The notes: generated from the sequence alone by a model not told the origin. 64,000 bases of DNA from Hedera helix (GCA_947179155.2 OX359269.1:29566017-29630016), one strand, 5' to 3'; shown: positions 11,885 through 23,349, numbered from the stretch's first letter. Numbers and translations: made by a program.

Positions 11885-12160
11885 TTAATGAGAAGCAGAG
11901 TTAGCATATAACCTTTCACTTCTTAATTTTAGGTACGGAAGTAGAGACAAGCCTAATATAATAGGAATAAATAAACTAATTAAGGTGGAGCATTGGTACT
12001 GTGAACATGGCTGGCATGAGATGACAATGGTTAGTGTTTGGGAATCATCACACCTAGACATTAACCAATCTTGTTTACCTTCAGCCATACATGTTCCAAT
12101 GGCTTTCACAAAATTTTCTGGATCTATGTTTCTTAAAATCAAGCACAAAACCATTGACAA
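11885..12160 (-). other. Unidentified 91-codon reading frame in CACTA
   Basis: An open frame containing ILRNIDPENFVKAIGTCM and EGKQDWLMSRCDDSQT. The composition is gene-like and could be a second captured exon, but I recognise no family and cannot confirm splice sites. It lies upstream of the GTPase fragment on the same strand, where that gene's exon 1 would be, but it is not a P-loop exon. Confidence 0.3.
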
Positions 12161-12409
12161 ATCGATTTAATATTATGCCTTTATGCATACAAATATTTGA
12201 AATATATACTCTAACCAAACTGACCACAGAGAAAGAGGGAGAAGGACATACAGTGGGCCGCCGGTGAAGAGGGAAGAGGGAGGACTTGCCGCCGCGGCCG
12301 ATTAAGAGGGAGTCACCGATGAACAGGTCGAGAGGGAAGAGGGGAGGGAAAGTTCGCGTTGAAATTTGGATTGGACATAAAAGTTCGCCCCTGTCGTCAA
12401 GCCTAGGGG

Positions 12410-12715
12410 TTTTAAATTAAAATGTCTTTCTCGACGGTCGTTGCCGTCGAGAATAACACCGTCAATATTAAATTAAAAAGTCCCTCCATCGCCAATAGAA
12501 TTTGAGACCGTCGCCAATGACTTTCCATCTCCCGCAAATTAATGGCGCCAAAACATAAGGCATTACCGACGGCATGAAACTCTTTTCCGACGGACCATCA
12601 TCGATCACCATGTCAGGGATGGAGGGAACAGCTCATTAGTGACGGGTGTCATAGTCGTCGCCAATGACCTCATTAGCGACGGATTTTATGCCATCACTGA
12701 TGACCTTTTTTTTTG
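12410..12715. repeat. CACTA right subterminal repeats
   Basis: Copies of 'gtcgccaatgac' and 'cgacgg' mirroring the left subterminal zone, just inside the right TIR. Upstream, 12250-12350 is a GC-rich, purine-rich patch resembling a leader sequence. Confidence 0.75.
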
Positions 12716-14285
12716 TAGTGATTGACTCAAATATAAATCAATTAATATTTTAAATATTCACCGTGAAATAATTACTCTCATTTGAATAAATTTTTTATCT
12801 CTTCATATTTATAGTTAAGCAGAAACAAGTGATCTAAATAACTCTCACTACTAAATAACGTCAGACACGCTAGTAGCAACTTCAAGAATTAGAGAGATCG
12901 ATGAAGCTAAATAACACAAGCACAAGCACAAAAGGTTGCACTTAATTTAGTTGAATAATCTTCCTAATATATAATAATATTTTGAATCAGCAGCCAATTA
13001 TTAATCTTAGTCGTTTCACAAATTAAAGTGCCCAAACAATTACGGATTTAATATTTAATTTAGCAGTAAATTTCAACGAATAATAAACTAGTAGGCCTCC
13101 TAACAATTAAATGAATCAACGATAAAAATTAAGAACAGAATAATATCCAATACTCAAAATATAAATTGTATAATTAAAATCAATTATATCTCACAGTATA
13201 TTAATTATGATGGTTTCCGCTAATTTAATCTAAGAACAATAATTTAGTCACACATAATAGAAGAATTTTTAGACGAGAGAATTAAGAGATATGAGAGATA
13301 CTCCTAATTGTGTCTCAAAATATCTATTTATAGGTTACATAATTTTCTGACCCTACTAAAAATTATTTTTTAAATCCTAATCAAATTTAAAATATAAAAT
13401 ATACTAATATAATAAAATTCCTATTTTTTATTCTTTTCCAAAACTAAATTGGACTTATTAATAAATCCTTTTGATTTACTTGATTGGAACCACAAATTTT
13501 CTGCCCAAAGTTGCTGAAGAAAAAGGAGTTCAAATAAATGCAATGGCGGGACCCGCACGGAATTACAAAAGAAATCTCCTGAAAGCTCTTAGTGGTGGGA
13601 CCCGCATTTAAAAGAGGATTCCGCCCAGCCTTTACCAAATTATCGTTACCGCGTGGGATCCACGCGCCTGCATGCCAAACTCCCCCACGTGCATTGCACG
13701 CCAGCTGATGCTGCCAACCAACCTTCCAAACGACTATGTTTCCTGCCTTAGCCTTGATCGAGCGCATGGCGCCTTCGGATGCTGACATACATAATCCCAT
13801 ACGTTGCCGTTTCATTCCTTCTCTTGAAGACCAAACACGCCAGGCGCGACCATGCAACTGCTCATAATTACAATTTTGCCCCATAATTTAATTTTCCTGC
13901 AAAATAAAATTAAAATAGTAAAAACACATAATAATAAATAAAATACCTAAAATACTAAAAATATTTAAAAAATTATAAATAATTAAGTCTAAAAATACAT
14001 AATAAATAGATATCAAAATATACTTATCAGGTAGATACAAGTTGAATATGCAGATAAGTCAATAATCCCTTCAAATAGGGGTGAGCAAGAAACCGATTTG
14101 CCCCCGAAACCGCACCAATTAAAACCGCACCAATGGTTTCAGTGTATGTTGCGATTTTTGGATAGTTGAAAAACCGAATTTAGGGTTCGGGTTCGGGTTC
14201 TAACCCAAACCGCATTTATTAAACCGCACTGCACCATGTCTACTGGTATTTTTTTATTTTTTTATTTTTTTTTTATATTACATGG

Positions 14286-14320
14286 CCAAAACGACGTCGT
14301 TTTGGTCATTTATATATATA
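14286..14320 (+). promoter_or_regulatory. 20-bp ACGT palindrome and TATA-like run
   Basis: CCAAAACGACGTCGTTTTGG (14286-14305) is a perfect palindrome centred on ACGT, the core bound by plant bZIP factors. A TATATATATA run follows at 14311-14320, about 126 bp before the cyclin ATG, and the intervening leader is CT-rich. The arrangement looks like a core promoter captured with the gene; activity is not shown. Confidence 0.45.
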
Positions 14321-14445
14321 CCTAATATCCACCGACCCTAAATCGTTGCTTCTCCTTCTCTTCTCCAGCCTCCAGGTCTCTGATCTGTCTTCGGCTCTTC
14401 GCATCTCTTTCTCTGAGCTTTAAGGGTGAAGAAGAAGAAGAGTCG

Positions 14446-15386
14446 ATGAGTAGGGTTCCATTGCAGAGTGATGAGTGCTTATCTTTGATGCTGAAAAATG
14501 AGTTTGACCATTTACCTGCTAGTGATTACTCGAAGAGATTGAGGAATGGGGATTTGGATTTGGGTGCTAGGCAGGAGGCTGTTGATTGGATGGGAAAGGT
14601 AGATTTTTATTCATCTTCTTAATCGGTTTAATTTTCCCTATATCTAACTAATGTTTCTTTGAGTTTAGATGATTGATGTTTGGATTTATATTCAATTTTT
14701 TGAATGTTTTAATCATTTAATGAAATGGGTAATTATTTTTTTGAAGTGGACTTGGATTTTGACTGCAATTTCAGTTTGTGATAGTCCTTTTCTGGGTATC
14801 TTTGGGTGTTTGATGAACTATGTTTTGGTTTTCTTTAATTTTGGATTCGTTTTTTATTGCAGTTATGCATAAAATGAAATGTGTTTTTTTGGTTGGATAT
14901 TTTGCTTTTCTTGATATGTTCATTGTCTTTATGTGATTCTACTTCACATTTGATATTCCCCCTCCCTCTTTGGTCTCTAAAATTGGATTTCATTTTATCT
15001 CCTTATACCATCTTTGATTTTTTATAAAAAAGCTATTAGATTTTTTCTTAGTTATTGAAAATTACTCGATGCAATTTACTCTTTGTTTTTTTTACAGGTT
15101 CATGCCCATTTCAGTTTTGGGCCTCTGTGTGCATATTTGTCTGTAAACTACTTCGACAGATTCCTTTTTGCCTATGATTTACCAGTAAGCTCCTAAATCA
15201 AAGCCTAAATAATTCAATTTTATTTAGTTACAATGTTAATTGTAGGTAATAGTTATATGCTCATATTTAAATGACTCTATATTGTAGAAGGGCAAAGCTT
15301 GGATGATGCAATTGTTGGCTGTAGCTTGTTTATCTCTGGTAGCCAAAATGGAGGAGACTGAAGTGCCTTTATGCTTAGATTTGCAG
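14446..15386 (+). pseudogene. Captured D-type cyclin fragment, three intact exons
   Basis: Exons 14446-14598 (51 codons), 15098-15184 (29) and 15288-15386 (33), separated by introns of 499 and 103 bp with GT/AG ends, all in phase 0. The 113-residue product contains PLQSDECLSLM, LDLGARQEAVDW, AHFSFGPLCAYLSVNYFDRF and KAWMMQLLAVACLSLVAKMEE, the cyclin box core that binds cyclin-dependent kinase. The N-terminal Rb-binding LxCxE stretch and the rest of the cyclin fold are missing. Read-through after exon 3 would add 11 residues to a TAA at 15417. No stop or frameshift occurs in the captured exons, so capture is recent or the frame is kept. It may encode a truncated, possibly dominant-negative cyclin or only a regulatory transcript. 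Confidence 0.88.
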
Positions 15387-16077
15387 GTAGATCAACGGTT
15401 TTGTAAGATCATTTTCTAACTGAATGAAATCTCCCCTATTTTTGAATCTAATTGTACTGATGAACCTGATAATAATTAACATGTGTGTGAATACTTGGCC
15501 AGCTGCATATGCAAATTTATGCATGCTCTAGATTAACTTGCAAAGGTTCCATTTTCTTTGCTGTCCACCTTTCCAAATGCTTAATGATCTTAAGATGATG
15601 TGTGTTTACAAACTCAAGTTTAAACTTAGTGCAATGTAATGTTCATTTATTCCTCTTTTTGGTCTCAGTGATTATCTTTTTATTACAACTAATGTATATC
15701 TTCAATTGGTTTCAAAACGGAAATCGCACCAAACAAAACCGCACCGCAAGTTTCAAAACCGCACCATGCGGTTTCATGTGCGGTTTTAGATTTGTCAAAG
15801 CGCACCTAAGCGGTTTCATGTGCGGCTTGGGCTTCAAACTGCACCATGCTCACCCCTACCTTCAAACCAAAGAAAAATTACACTTCTTACACTGTGCAGG
15901 TTAGCAGTTTTGTTTCTGACTAACCAATAGCAATAAAAAAAAAAGGCCTCGTAAAGACAATTCAACAAGAAAAAGGAAAAACACATGGCACAAGGAAATC
16001 AAAAGTGTACATATTAATGGTTTTCCACCTCAATTCAATAAGAAAACTCAAGGAATTACATATATAAAAGTTGTAGC

Positions 16078-16505
16078 TCAGGATAATAATTGCCAATAAT
16101 TACTCAAATTCGTTCTCATGGAATGTAAGAAAAAACCTACATCATTCTCATCAATGGTTTCTTCATCTGCATGAGATTCATATGCATGAGGTTCATCAGC
16201 ATGAGGTTCATTGGCATGGGTATCATTATCATTATTTTCATCAATTTGTGGGTCATTAAAACTGCAAGCACAAGATCTAGACGCTCTACTACTTGCCATC
16301 AACCTAAAAAATGTATTTCAAACCACAAGAATTAGCTAAATTGAAAATCCCATAGCTTATAAGTTCTCAAAATTAAGGGGCGTGACTTTTACTTGGTAGA
16401 AGAGTCATGGCGAATGGTCTTCATGCTTGTGGGTGCCTTCCCAAAAGTGACATTAATGCCATTAACTTGTTTAAGAATATCAAATCCCGATGGCACCACT
16501 GGAGC
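16078..16505 (-). pseudogene. Two-exon coding remnant, probably of CACTA element
   Basis: Minus strand: 16505-16385 encodes a frame with VVPSGFDILKQVNGINVTFG, then an apparent intron (donor GTAAAAG, acceptor TTTTTTAG) leads to 16306-16078. That second part is acidic and has four near-repeats of 'HADEPHA' type. It lies on the same strand as, and downstream of, the TNP2 fragment. It may be the element's second gene, but no domain is recognisable. Confidence 0.35.
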
Positions 16506-16510
16506 TTCAT

Positions 16511-19500
16511 TGTAATACCCCATAATTTTTTCAAATAATAAGAATTATAAATGAGAAATGTAAGCAATTCAAGAAGAAAAGAAATGAAAGGAACGTAAAA
16601 TATGGAAATGTGAAGGTAATGAAGAAGTTATACAGTTCAAAACTCAAATTGGAGTTCGGAGAGGAATTTTGAGAAATTGGCTGCACCGTTGCGTCCAAAA
16701 TATCAAAATTAGTAGGTAAGAATTGTAAACACGATATAGTGTCGGGATTGACTTTTTGGTCAAAGTCAACAATTGATTTTTATAGGTAAAAAGTCAAACT
16801 TGAAGTTCGGAGATGAATTTGAAAAAACAAACATCGCCATGATGTTGAGGACATCAAGTTTAGTTGAAAACGACTATAAACATAAAGTTTTGATTTTTCA
16901 GGTCAAAAAGAAGAAAAATACAAAACAAGAGCAGCTAAAGCGGGGCCCACCTGGGCCTAGAATCTGCAATAAGCTACTGAAAATCTGGAGAGATAAGGAT
17001 GGAGTAGGAAAAAAATCTCCCAAAAGTCTCATTTGACCAAAGATTTTTATTTGAAAACTTATCAATTAAAAGTCTATAAAAAGTAAGGCCAAGCCACCCC
17101 ATTTCACACCACTCTCAGCAGGTCATGAAGAAGGGGAGGGAGAGGCTGATTTCAGCCATGCATGGAGAGAGAAGAAAAAGGTGAAGAAGTGAAACTATGC
17201 CAACCTCTCCCAAAGGAAGAAAGAAAAGGAAAATCAAGTGAGGTATTTTCTAATCTTTTGTGATTTTCCTATTTGGATGATAAGTTTTATGAAATTTATG
17301 ACATGTTTATGCATGTATGTGATAGATTAAACTTGTATAAACAAGAATCAAACAAAAGAAATCAAGAAATCAAACAAGGAGAAACAAAAACAAAAAATCT
17401 AGAAAAGTTAGTAACGTACCTTGTTTTTGTAAAATCTATATCTCGTGATATATAAGGAAGTAATAAGTGATATTTATGTCTAAAAATAGCTTAAGAAGTC
17501 AACTACGTACAGAAACAAGAATCACTTAAAAATTCCCAGTAGATTATTTATGATGATTTTTCAAACCAGGCTGGTTCGGAGAAAAATGCACTGCCAAAAA
17601 TCTAGACAGATTCTGGCATGTTGCTTGTACGAATTTTATGTGCTCGTGTGTTCAGAATTTGAACATGAAAAGGAAAAAAGAGAAGTTGTAGCGCAAGAAG
17701 TCTGCTACCGTAGACATAAGAATCACCCCGAAATTCTTTGTTATCATTTTTCTAGTAAAGCAGAGTAAGGTTGAAAAACTGAAAAGGAGAGATCTTGTTC
17801 CTGTTTTTGTAAAATCTATATTAAATCATATGTTGAGAATTTGAAGATGGTATAAAAGAAAAGTTGTAAATATTGAAGTTATCTAGCAAGTCGCACAAGT
17901 TTGAACAATTTTTATGGAGTAGATTATTTTTGGTGAATTATTTGGTAAGGCTGGCCAGAAATTATAATTTTCTAACCTAGCTTCTAAAAGTGGAAAATTG
18001 TTATGATTGAAAAAGGGGCTGGAACCAGGGTCTGGATGGTGTTAAACTAGACTGTATAAGCTTTAATTTGACTTAAGAATGAACGAAAATAGATATGTAA
18101 CGAAGAAGTTACGATAAAAACCAAAATAGTGTTTGTTAACAATTAAAGCAATTATAAAAATAAAACGAGTTTTATAATTCGTTTTTAAACAAAACTTTGG
18201 ATAATAATATATTTTGACATAAAATAGCATGTTTTTAACGTGAAGAAGATATTGTTCAAAATTTTAGAATTTTTGAATTTAATTCCAAATTATGAGATTA
18301 TTGGAGAAGTTAAAAGAATGTTAAAATATAATTACAAGAAGTAAATTGATACAAGTTAATGCTATTATAAGAAAGTTAATTTAGTATTGGAAAATATTCC
18401 ATAAATTGTAGGCGACTCGGAATTGAGTATGAGAGAAAGAAATATTAGATATAGATGATGAACTATGGACCGAGACAAGTTCCTTCATTTTGAGCAAATT
18501 TCCTAATTTATTTAAGTCATTTATTTTGAGCACGTTCTTTATTTGAACAAGTTCTATTATTGTTTATATTTTGCAAATTTATGTAAATATATACCTACGT
18601 TGACCTAAACTGCAAGTTTTGGAGATGTTTGCGAGTTCTTGAACTCATATTATCATGGTAGATTATTGAACTCATATTAGTATGGTAAGTTATTGAACCC
18701 ATAGTATTATGCTAAGTTCCTGATGAGTTCTTGAACTTATATTACTATGGCAAATTCTAAAGTCATATTATTAAGACAAGTTCTTGAATTCATAATTTAT
18801 GGCAAGTTCATTGAACAGAGCATTATTTCTAAATTTGCACGTTCTTGATATTCCTGAATTTGTTTGAACTAAAGAGGATGTCATTTGTTTCAACTACTCT
18901 ACTGTGAAATTAATAAAGACTGAGAATGAATAACACTATATTATAGGGGAACGACGGCATAAAAGATATAACAGTTTTTGTAACTGTTAACTTTTACAAA
19001 AAGAGTTTATGGTCCTCGTGACCTTGTACAAAATTCACAGCAATTGTGACTATTGAATTATGTATGATGAGTTTATAGTCCTCATGACCATGTGTAAAAA
19101 AATTCAGTTGTAAGACTGTCAAGCAATTATAGGCCATATAGTGCTAATTTAACACTTTTAGCGTTCAAAAAGATGTTATGTAAAGTAAACAGTCTATGTG
19201 ACTGTAAAACATGATATAAGAATTAGCAGCCTCTGTGATTGTTGAATTATAAGTAAAGAGTTCATGGTCTTAATGACCCCTCAGCAATAATTCAAAAATA
19301 CAAATACTCTGATATTAAAATTCTAAAATTTCTTATTAATCCTGCGCTAATGCACATTCCTAAAGTTTAAAATATTAAATATTTCTCTGTCAAGCTATTC
19401 ATTAATGAGTTTTTCTGTTAAGTCACTGTGTGCTATGGTGAGGTAGCATGTTACAAGTCATAGCAGTGCTACTAGGTTGATCACCTGGAGTACAATTTGA

Positions 19501-20330
19501 AAGAACTCTTCCAAGTAACGTAAAGCTGATAAATTTTTCAGTTTGAAGTTATTGAATTATTGATTCGAAGTTATTCCTTAAACTGTTTGTTAACGCCTAA
19601 TTTTGTGAGTCCGTTGAAAACCACAAAAAACATGAACACTTGCACTTGGGAAGAACCGTTATACACCCCCAAAATTAGTGACGACTTGGACCGTTCAAGG
19701 ATGCTCCAGTGTGAGAGTAAGTACAGGCCAAAAGCATAAACAATTGAGGGAATTAAACTACTGGAAAACAATAAAATTCTGTAGGTTATGATTATGTGTG
19801 TAATTTAGATGTACCACAATCCTCTGCTTATAGCTGTATTTATAGTTACTCATTACCTTAGTATCGCGCATCCAAAGTCAATTAGGAATGAGAATCTTTT
19901 TTAGAATCCCTTTAGGATTGCCATTAATTATTGATCGAGTTCTTTTCAAATTATACTTCCTTGTCCCTCCCAAATAAGGAAACACAATCCTATTTCAATA
20001 TGGACTCTGCCACTCTTTAAACAAGCCACCAGAATTAACTGTAATGGGCCAACACCAATCGTGACCCATTGACCAACACCGGATCCAGGTCAAAATAAAA
20101 ATAAACTGGACTGCACCTTAACTAGGCCCAAATAATTATATCCTAACACTGTTTATTTCAGTTTCATACTTGCTAAGCATATTAGATTCTCATTCTTGCA
20201 AACTTTAACATATTGTAGAAAGACAGAACTGATAGGACCAGAAAGGTCAGATTTAAGGATATAGGAGAAAGAGGAATTTATGAGAAAAGATGAGCAAACT
20301 TGAAAATTATAAAATCCTGAAAAGAGAAGT
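16511..20330 (+). mobile_element. Chromovirus-type LTR, truncated
   Basis: It starts TGTAATACCCCATAATTTT at 16511, has a TATA box at 17074-17082 ('tataaaaag'), and shows the landmarks of the Tekay-like LTRs at 27937 and 57876: a 'gcgactcgg...gacaagttcct' block near 18412-18485 and a 'ttgctaagc...tctcattcttgc' block near 20171-20200. No LTR end in 'tcaca' is found before TNP2 coding resumes at about 20337, so the right end is lost. A 562-bp solo LTR is inserted at 19587. Reading frames at 16773-17768 are LTR sequence. Confidence 0.6.
19587..20148 (-). mobile_element. Solo LTR, 562 bp
   Basis: Bounded by TGTTA and TAACA with a perfect 5-bp target duplication CTGTT (19582-19586 and 20149-20153). 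A TATA box reads on the minus strand ('ctataaatacagc', complement near 19837-19850). It interrupts the chromovirus LTR, whose sequence resumes on both sides. Confidence 0.85.
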
Positions 20331-20336
20331 AGAGCT

Positions 20337-22236
20337 TACCTTTAGAGCTCCAACCAGACAACATAGCAAGAGCTGGAAAATCATCAATTGTCCACAATTA
20401 ATGCTGCAAATCAAATCAAAGAGTTCGGGCTCAACTCGAAAAAATGTGAGTGAGACTCAAATTCGTTAATAATATGATCCAAATCTGAGTACAAAAAATA
20501 GTTCGAATAAAAAAAATGAATAGAATCTGAATAAGGTTATACTCGACTCGTTTAAGATTCAAACTACTCAAAATTTTAATCATGATCCGATACATATTCG
20601 AATAGATACTCGATACATTCTCTTATAATATATACACGATTAATTTTTTTTAAGAATAATTAGTTATTATTTTTTTATTTTATTTTATTTGTAATTTTAT
20701 ATATTTAAAGTGTAATTATAATTATATTTTTTCATTTCTAAGTAAACTAATATGTTCAATTAATAATTATATGTATTATAAAACTAATTACTATGTGGAT
20801 ATTTGAATTCGAGTTTGAATTTAAAGTTCACGAGTAGTTTGAATATAATTCGATCCGAATTGAATCGAATTCGAGTAATGAAAATTCGAGTCAAGCCGAA
20901 TCTGAGTAAAAAATTTCAAATATAGTTTGAATCTGAGTCGAATTCGAGTACGAATTTAACCTCACGAGTATAATCCAAGCAGTTTAAAATCCAGATCGAT
21001 TTGACTCGTTTGCAGCCTTATCCACAATAGTGCAGCACACATTTGAAACTTTGTACCGGTAGATGCGTCATATGTTTCAACCCCATTAGTCCATAGTATC
21101 TTCAACTCGTCAATATCAGTACATAGAGAGTTTGGTCCAGGTATTAACAACGACATAATAAAATACTCTTGCTTCATACACATCCATGGTGGTAAGTTAT
21201 AGACAACAATTGTCACTGGCCATATACTATACGGTTACCCATGGGTAAATGGACTCATGCCATCAGTAGACAGTCTTAGCCTTACATTTTGATGTTCTTG
21301 AGAAAATGTAGAGTACATTCTATCCAAATGCTTCCAAGCTGCAGAGTCAGCTAGATGACGATTCACTCCATCTTTTTGTCGCTTAACATGATGCCACGTT
21401 ATGTATTTTGCAGTTTTTACAAACATAAATATCCTCTGCAATATTGAAATTAACGAGAAATAACGTAATTGCCTCATAACTACTTTACTCCTCTTGACAT
21501 TTGTATTTCTTTATGCCTTCTCTGGTACAACTATCTCAGTCTACTTCCACCTCAATGCTTCACAAACTATACAAGATTCTAATTTTTCATTCTCCCTCCA
21601 AATGAGCATACAATCATTCTCGCATGCATCAATCTTCTTATAACCAAACCCCAAATTTTCAACCATTTTCTTCATTTCATAAAAATTATCAGGCAAGTTT
21701 GCAAATGATGGAAATGATGACTTGAACTTATAGAGCAAACCATCAAAGGATACATCACTCCATTTGTTAACATTTTTATGATTGAAAAGCCATGCAATAA
21801 ACAAAAAAGCAGTCTCAGTTTCACATCCAAGATATAAAGGTTGATTGGCATCTGAAATGTACTTTTGATATTTTGTAGCTTTAGCTGACGATTCCACACT
21901 GTGATCCCTAAATATATCATTTACCATCACATGCATACGATGATCATCTTCGGATTGTGATGGTTCATCGTGAACATCATCAATACAATCATCCCTAACA
22001 ATCGCATCTTCCATTTGATGCACCTAATTCGTGTAGCCAAACATAAATCCATCACAAATCAAATGTTCTCGAATAGTAGCTCGAATCTGGTATCGGCCAT
22101 TCATACAATTCTTACAGGGACAAGGAATTTTTCCCATTACCATGCCTACTTTTTCGAAACCAAAGTCCAAAAATCTTTCTAGGCCTACAACATATTCTCT
22201 AGAATATCTTGGTAATCCCATCCACCTCTTATCCAT
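20337..22236 (-). pseudogene. CACTA TNP2 transposase, N-terminal part, degraded
   Basis: One minus-strand frame from MDKRWMG (22236) shows the transposase-associated domain (CPCKNC, REHLICDGF), the acidic linker, 'EKLESCIVC..LRWK', 'LQRIFM..KTAKYITWH', 'ADSAAWKHLD' and 'YNLPPWMCMKQ', ending in WTIDDFPALAMLSGW after an inserted MITE (20399-21020). No frameshift is seen over this length, but nonsense codons occur at 22026, 21541, near 21508 and near 21236, and about seven residues are missing in the 'DID..DEL' stretch. The catalytic C-terminal half is absent. TNP2 cuts CACTA ends; this copy is inactive. Confidence 0.85.
20399..21020. mobile_element. hAT MITE inside TNP2 (622 bp)
   Basis: Ends TAATGCTGCAAA and (inverted) TAAGGCTGCAAA, with perfect 8-bp duplication TCCACAAT at 20391-20398 and 21021-21028. 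Removing the element and one duplication restores the TNP2 frame across the tryptophan of 'LLWTIDDFP'. The interior is rich in 'gaattcgagt'-like repeats and has no gene. Confidence 0.92.
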
Positions 22237-22273
22237 GATATTGCGTCCGTAATTCAAATTGAACAACCATGTA

Positions 22274-22706
22274 TGATGGGGATCAAGATCAAGTTATTAA
22301 GTATTTATTTATAGATTTAATGTTTTTTATTTATTTATGGAATTGTTGTAATTTTAGGAGATAGATAGTATTTTATTAGTTAGGGTACTTTTAATATTTT
22401 AAGTGTTTTATTTAATTAGTAGGGTAATTTTGTCATTTAATATTTTTAGGGTAATTAGGGTTTGTGTCCTAATTGAATTAGGATTTGTTCCTATTTAAAA
22501 GTTGATGTACTCTCGGATTGAGGAGGTTATTGATTATTTTGATTATTCAGTTATTCCAATTATCGCAGAGATAATTCTCCTTCTAGGGTAAAAGACGTGG
22601 AGTTGAACCCTAAATCCCTAGTGGTTTATGGGTAGATCTAAACCCTAGGTTTCTGTTACTGCTATTGCTATTTAATATACAATCCACCATAATCTGTCCT
22701 ACATCA
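22274..22706 (+). mobile_element. Solo LTR, 433 bp
   Basis: Begins TGATGGGG, ends CCTACATCA, with perfect 5-bp duplication ATGTA (22269-22273 and 22707-22711). A TATA-like 'cctatttaaaag' lies near 22490. It sits just upstream of the TNP2 start on the minus strand. No internal domain is present, so LTR-LTR recombination is the likely origin. Confidence 0.85.
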
Positions 22707-22711
22707 ATGTA

Positions 22712-23349
22712 TATGAATGATATGTATGGTTGTCAAACAAACAGAGCTCAAATTGGGATAGAGTTGCAAAAACAAAAGAAGACTCATTTGTATATAAAAG
22801 ATTAACATCATAAAACATATTCATAGAGTAAAGTATACGACATGTTAAATTAGGTTTGGGCTTGCCTCTTTACGTTTTCTAAAAGAGGAGAATACACAGT
22901 AGATGGTTTTTTCCTTTCCAGATGCACTTGAAGATTATGAATAGCTGTGAACCCAAATCGTGGAAGCTTGTAGACCCAAATTGTGGGCGATAGGAGGTGG
23001 GGAAACAAATGGGTGGATTTTAGGGCATAAATCATGGAAAGGAAAGAGGAGGAGGGTTTTCACATCTCAACACTCATGGAGGAGGGTCTTCACTCATGGT
23101 CGGAGGTGAGTTGATATTGATCAGTGTGGCTAAAAAGCCTAGATACTATGTCCATCCTCATTTTCCCTCAAAAGGGGAAAATGAACACAAGAACCCACAA
23201 AAATTTGGGTATAAATTGAACACAAGATCCGTTTATGTTTATATGTGTCGAGATGATTATTTGTGCTTTAGTTTAAAATACTTAAGCTACAAAACGAAAG
23301 TAAAAAGATTGAAACAACTTTAATTAATTAAATTTTCTTTATACAGAAA
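22712..23349. other. No gene; chromovirus 5' deletion junction
   Basis: A 5' LTR and PBS are expected before the gag at 23350 but are absent. AT-rich sequence with 'gggtataaattgaacacaag' near 23208 precedes gag and may be element leader. The junction with older CACTA DNA is somewhere near 23150-23200 but cannot be fixed by eye. Confidence 0.5.

Larger units (their letters stand above)
5804..12720. mobile_element. Non-autonomous CACTA element carrying host exons
   Basis: The left terminus CATTACAAGAAAACAGGTCA and the right terminus (inverted CACTACAAAAAAAAAAGGTCA) are CACTA-type TIRs. A 3-bp target duplication ATT sits at 5801-5803 and 12721-12723, as expected for the superfamily. Both subterminal zones (5820-6180 and 12410-12715) hold many direct and inverted copies of 'cattggcgacgg'-like motifs, the usual transposase-binding region. 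No TNP2 is present inside. Instead it holds a nested hAT, a ~171-bp tandem array and a ROP GTPase pseudogene, making it a Pack-CACTA-like element of 6917 bp. Confidence 0.88.
5513..14029 (-). mobile_element. LTR of unclassified retroelement, split by CACTA
   Basis: On the minus strand the sequence starts TGATAAGTATATTTTG at 14029, has a TATA box (complement of 13325-13332) and resembles the LTR at 63104-64000. Shared features are 'cctataaatag', 'gagacacaat' and a T-rich head followed by a 'tgcaggaaaa'-type block. The CACTA element at 5804-12720 divides it. Without that insert the LTR is about 1.6 kb. Its far end near 5513-5520 is uncertain and no flanking duplication is clear, so solo LTR or fragment cannot be told apart. 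Reading frames at 13444-13884 are LTR sequence, not a gene. Confidence 0.6.
14076..15858. mobile_element. hAT element carrying cyclin D exons (Pack-hAT)
   Basis: Both termini read TAGGGGTGAGCA in inverted orientation, flanked by a perfect 8-bp target duplication CCTTCAAA (14068-14075 and 15859-15866). Subterminal zones carry repeated 'aaaccgcacc' motifs (14100-14230 and 15720-15840). The 1783-bp element has no transposase. Its interior is a fragment of a plant D-type cyclin gene with two introns. It inserted just beyond the end of the LTR at 14029. Confidence 0.92.

Noticed and set aside
13444..13884. 146-codon minus-strand open frame
   Set aside because: It lies wholly inside the split LTR, matches the GC-richer LTR segment also seen at 63400-63660, and has no domain.
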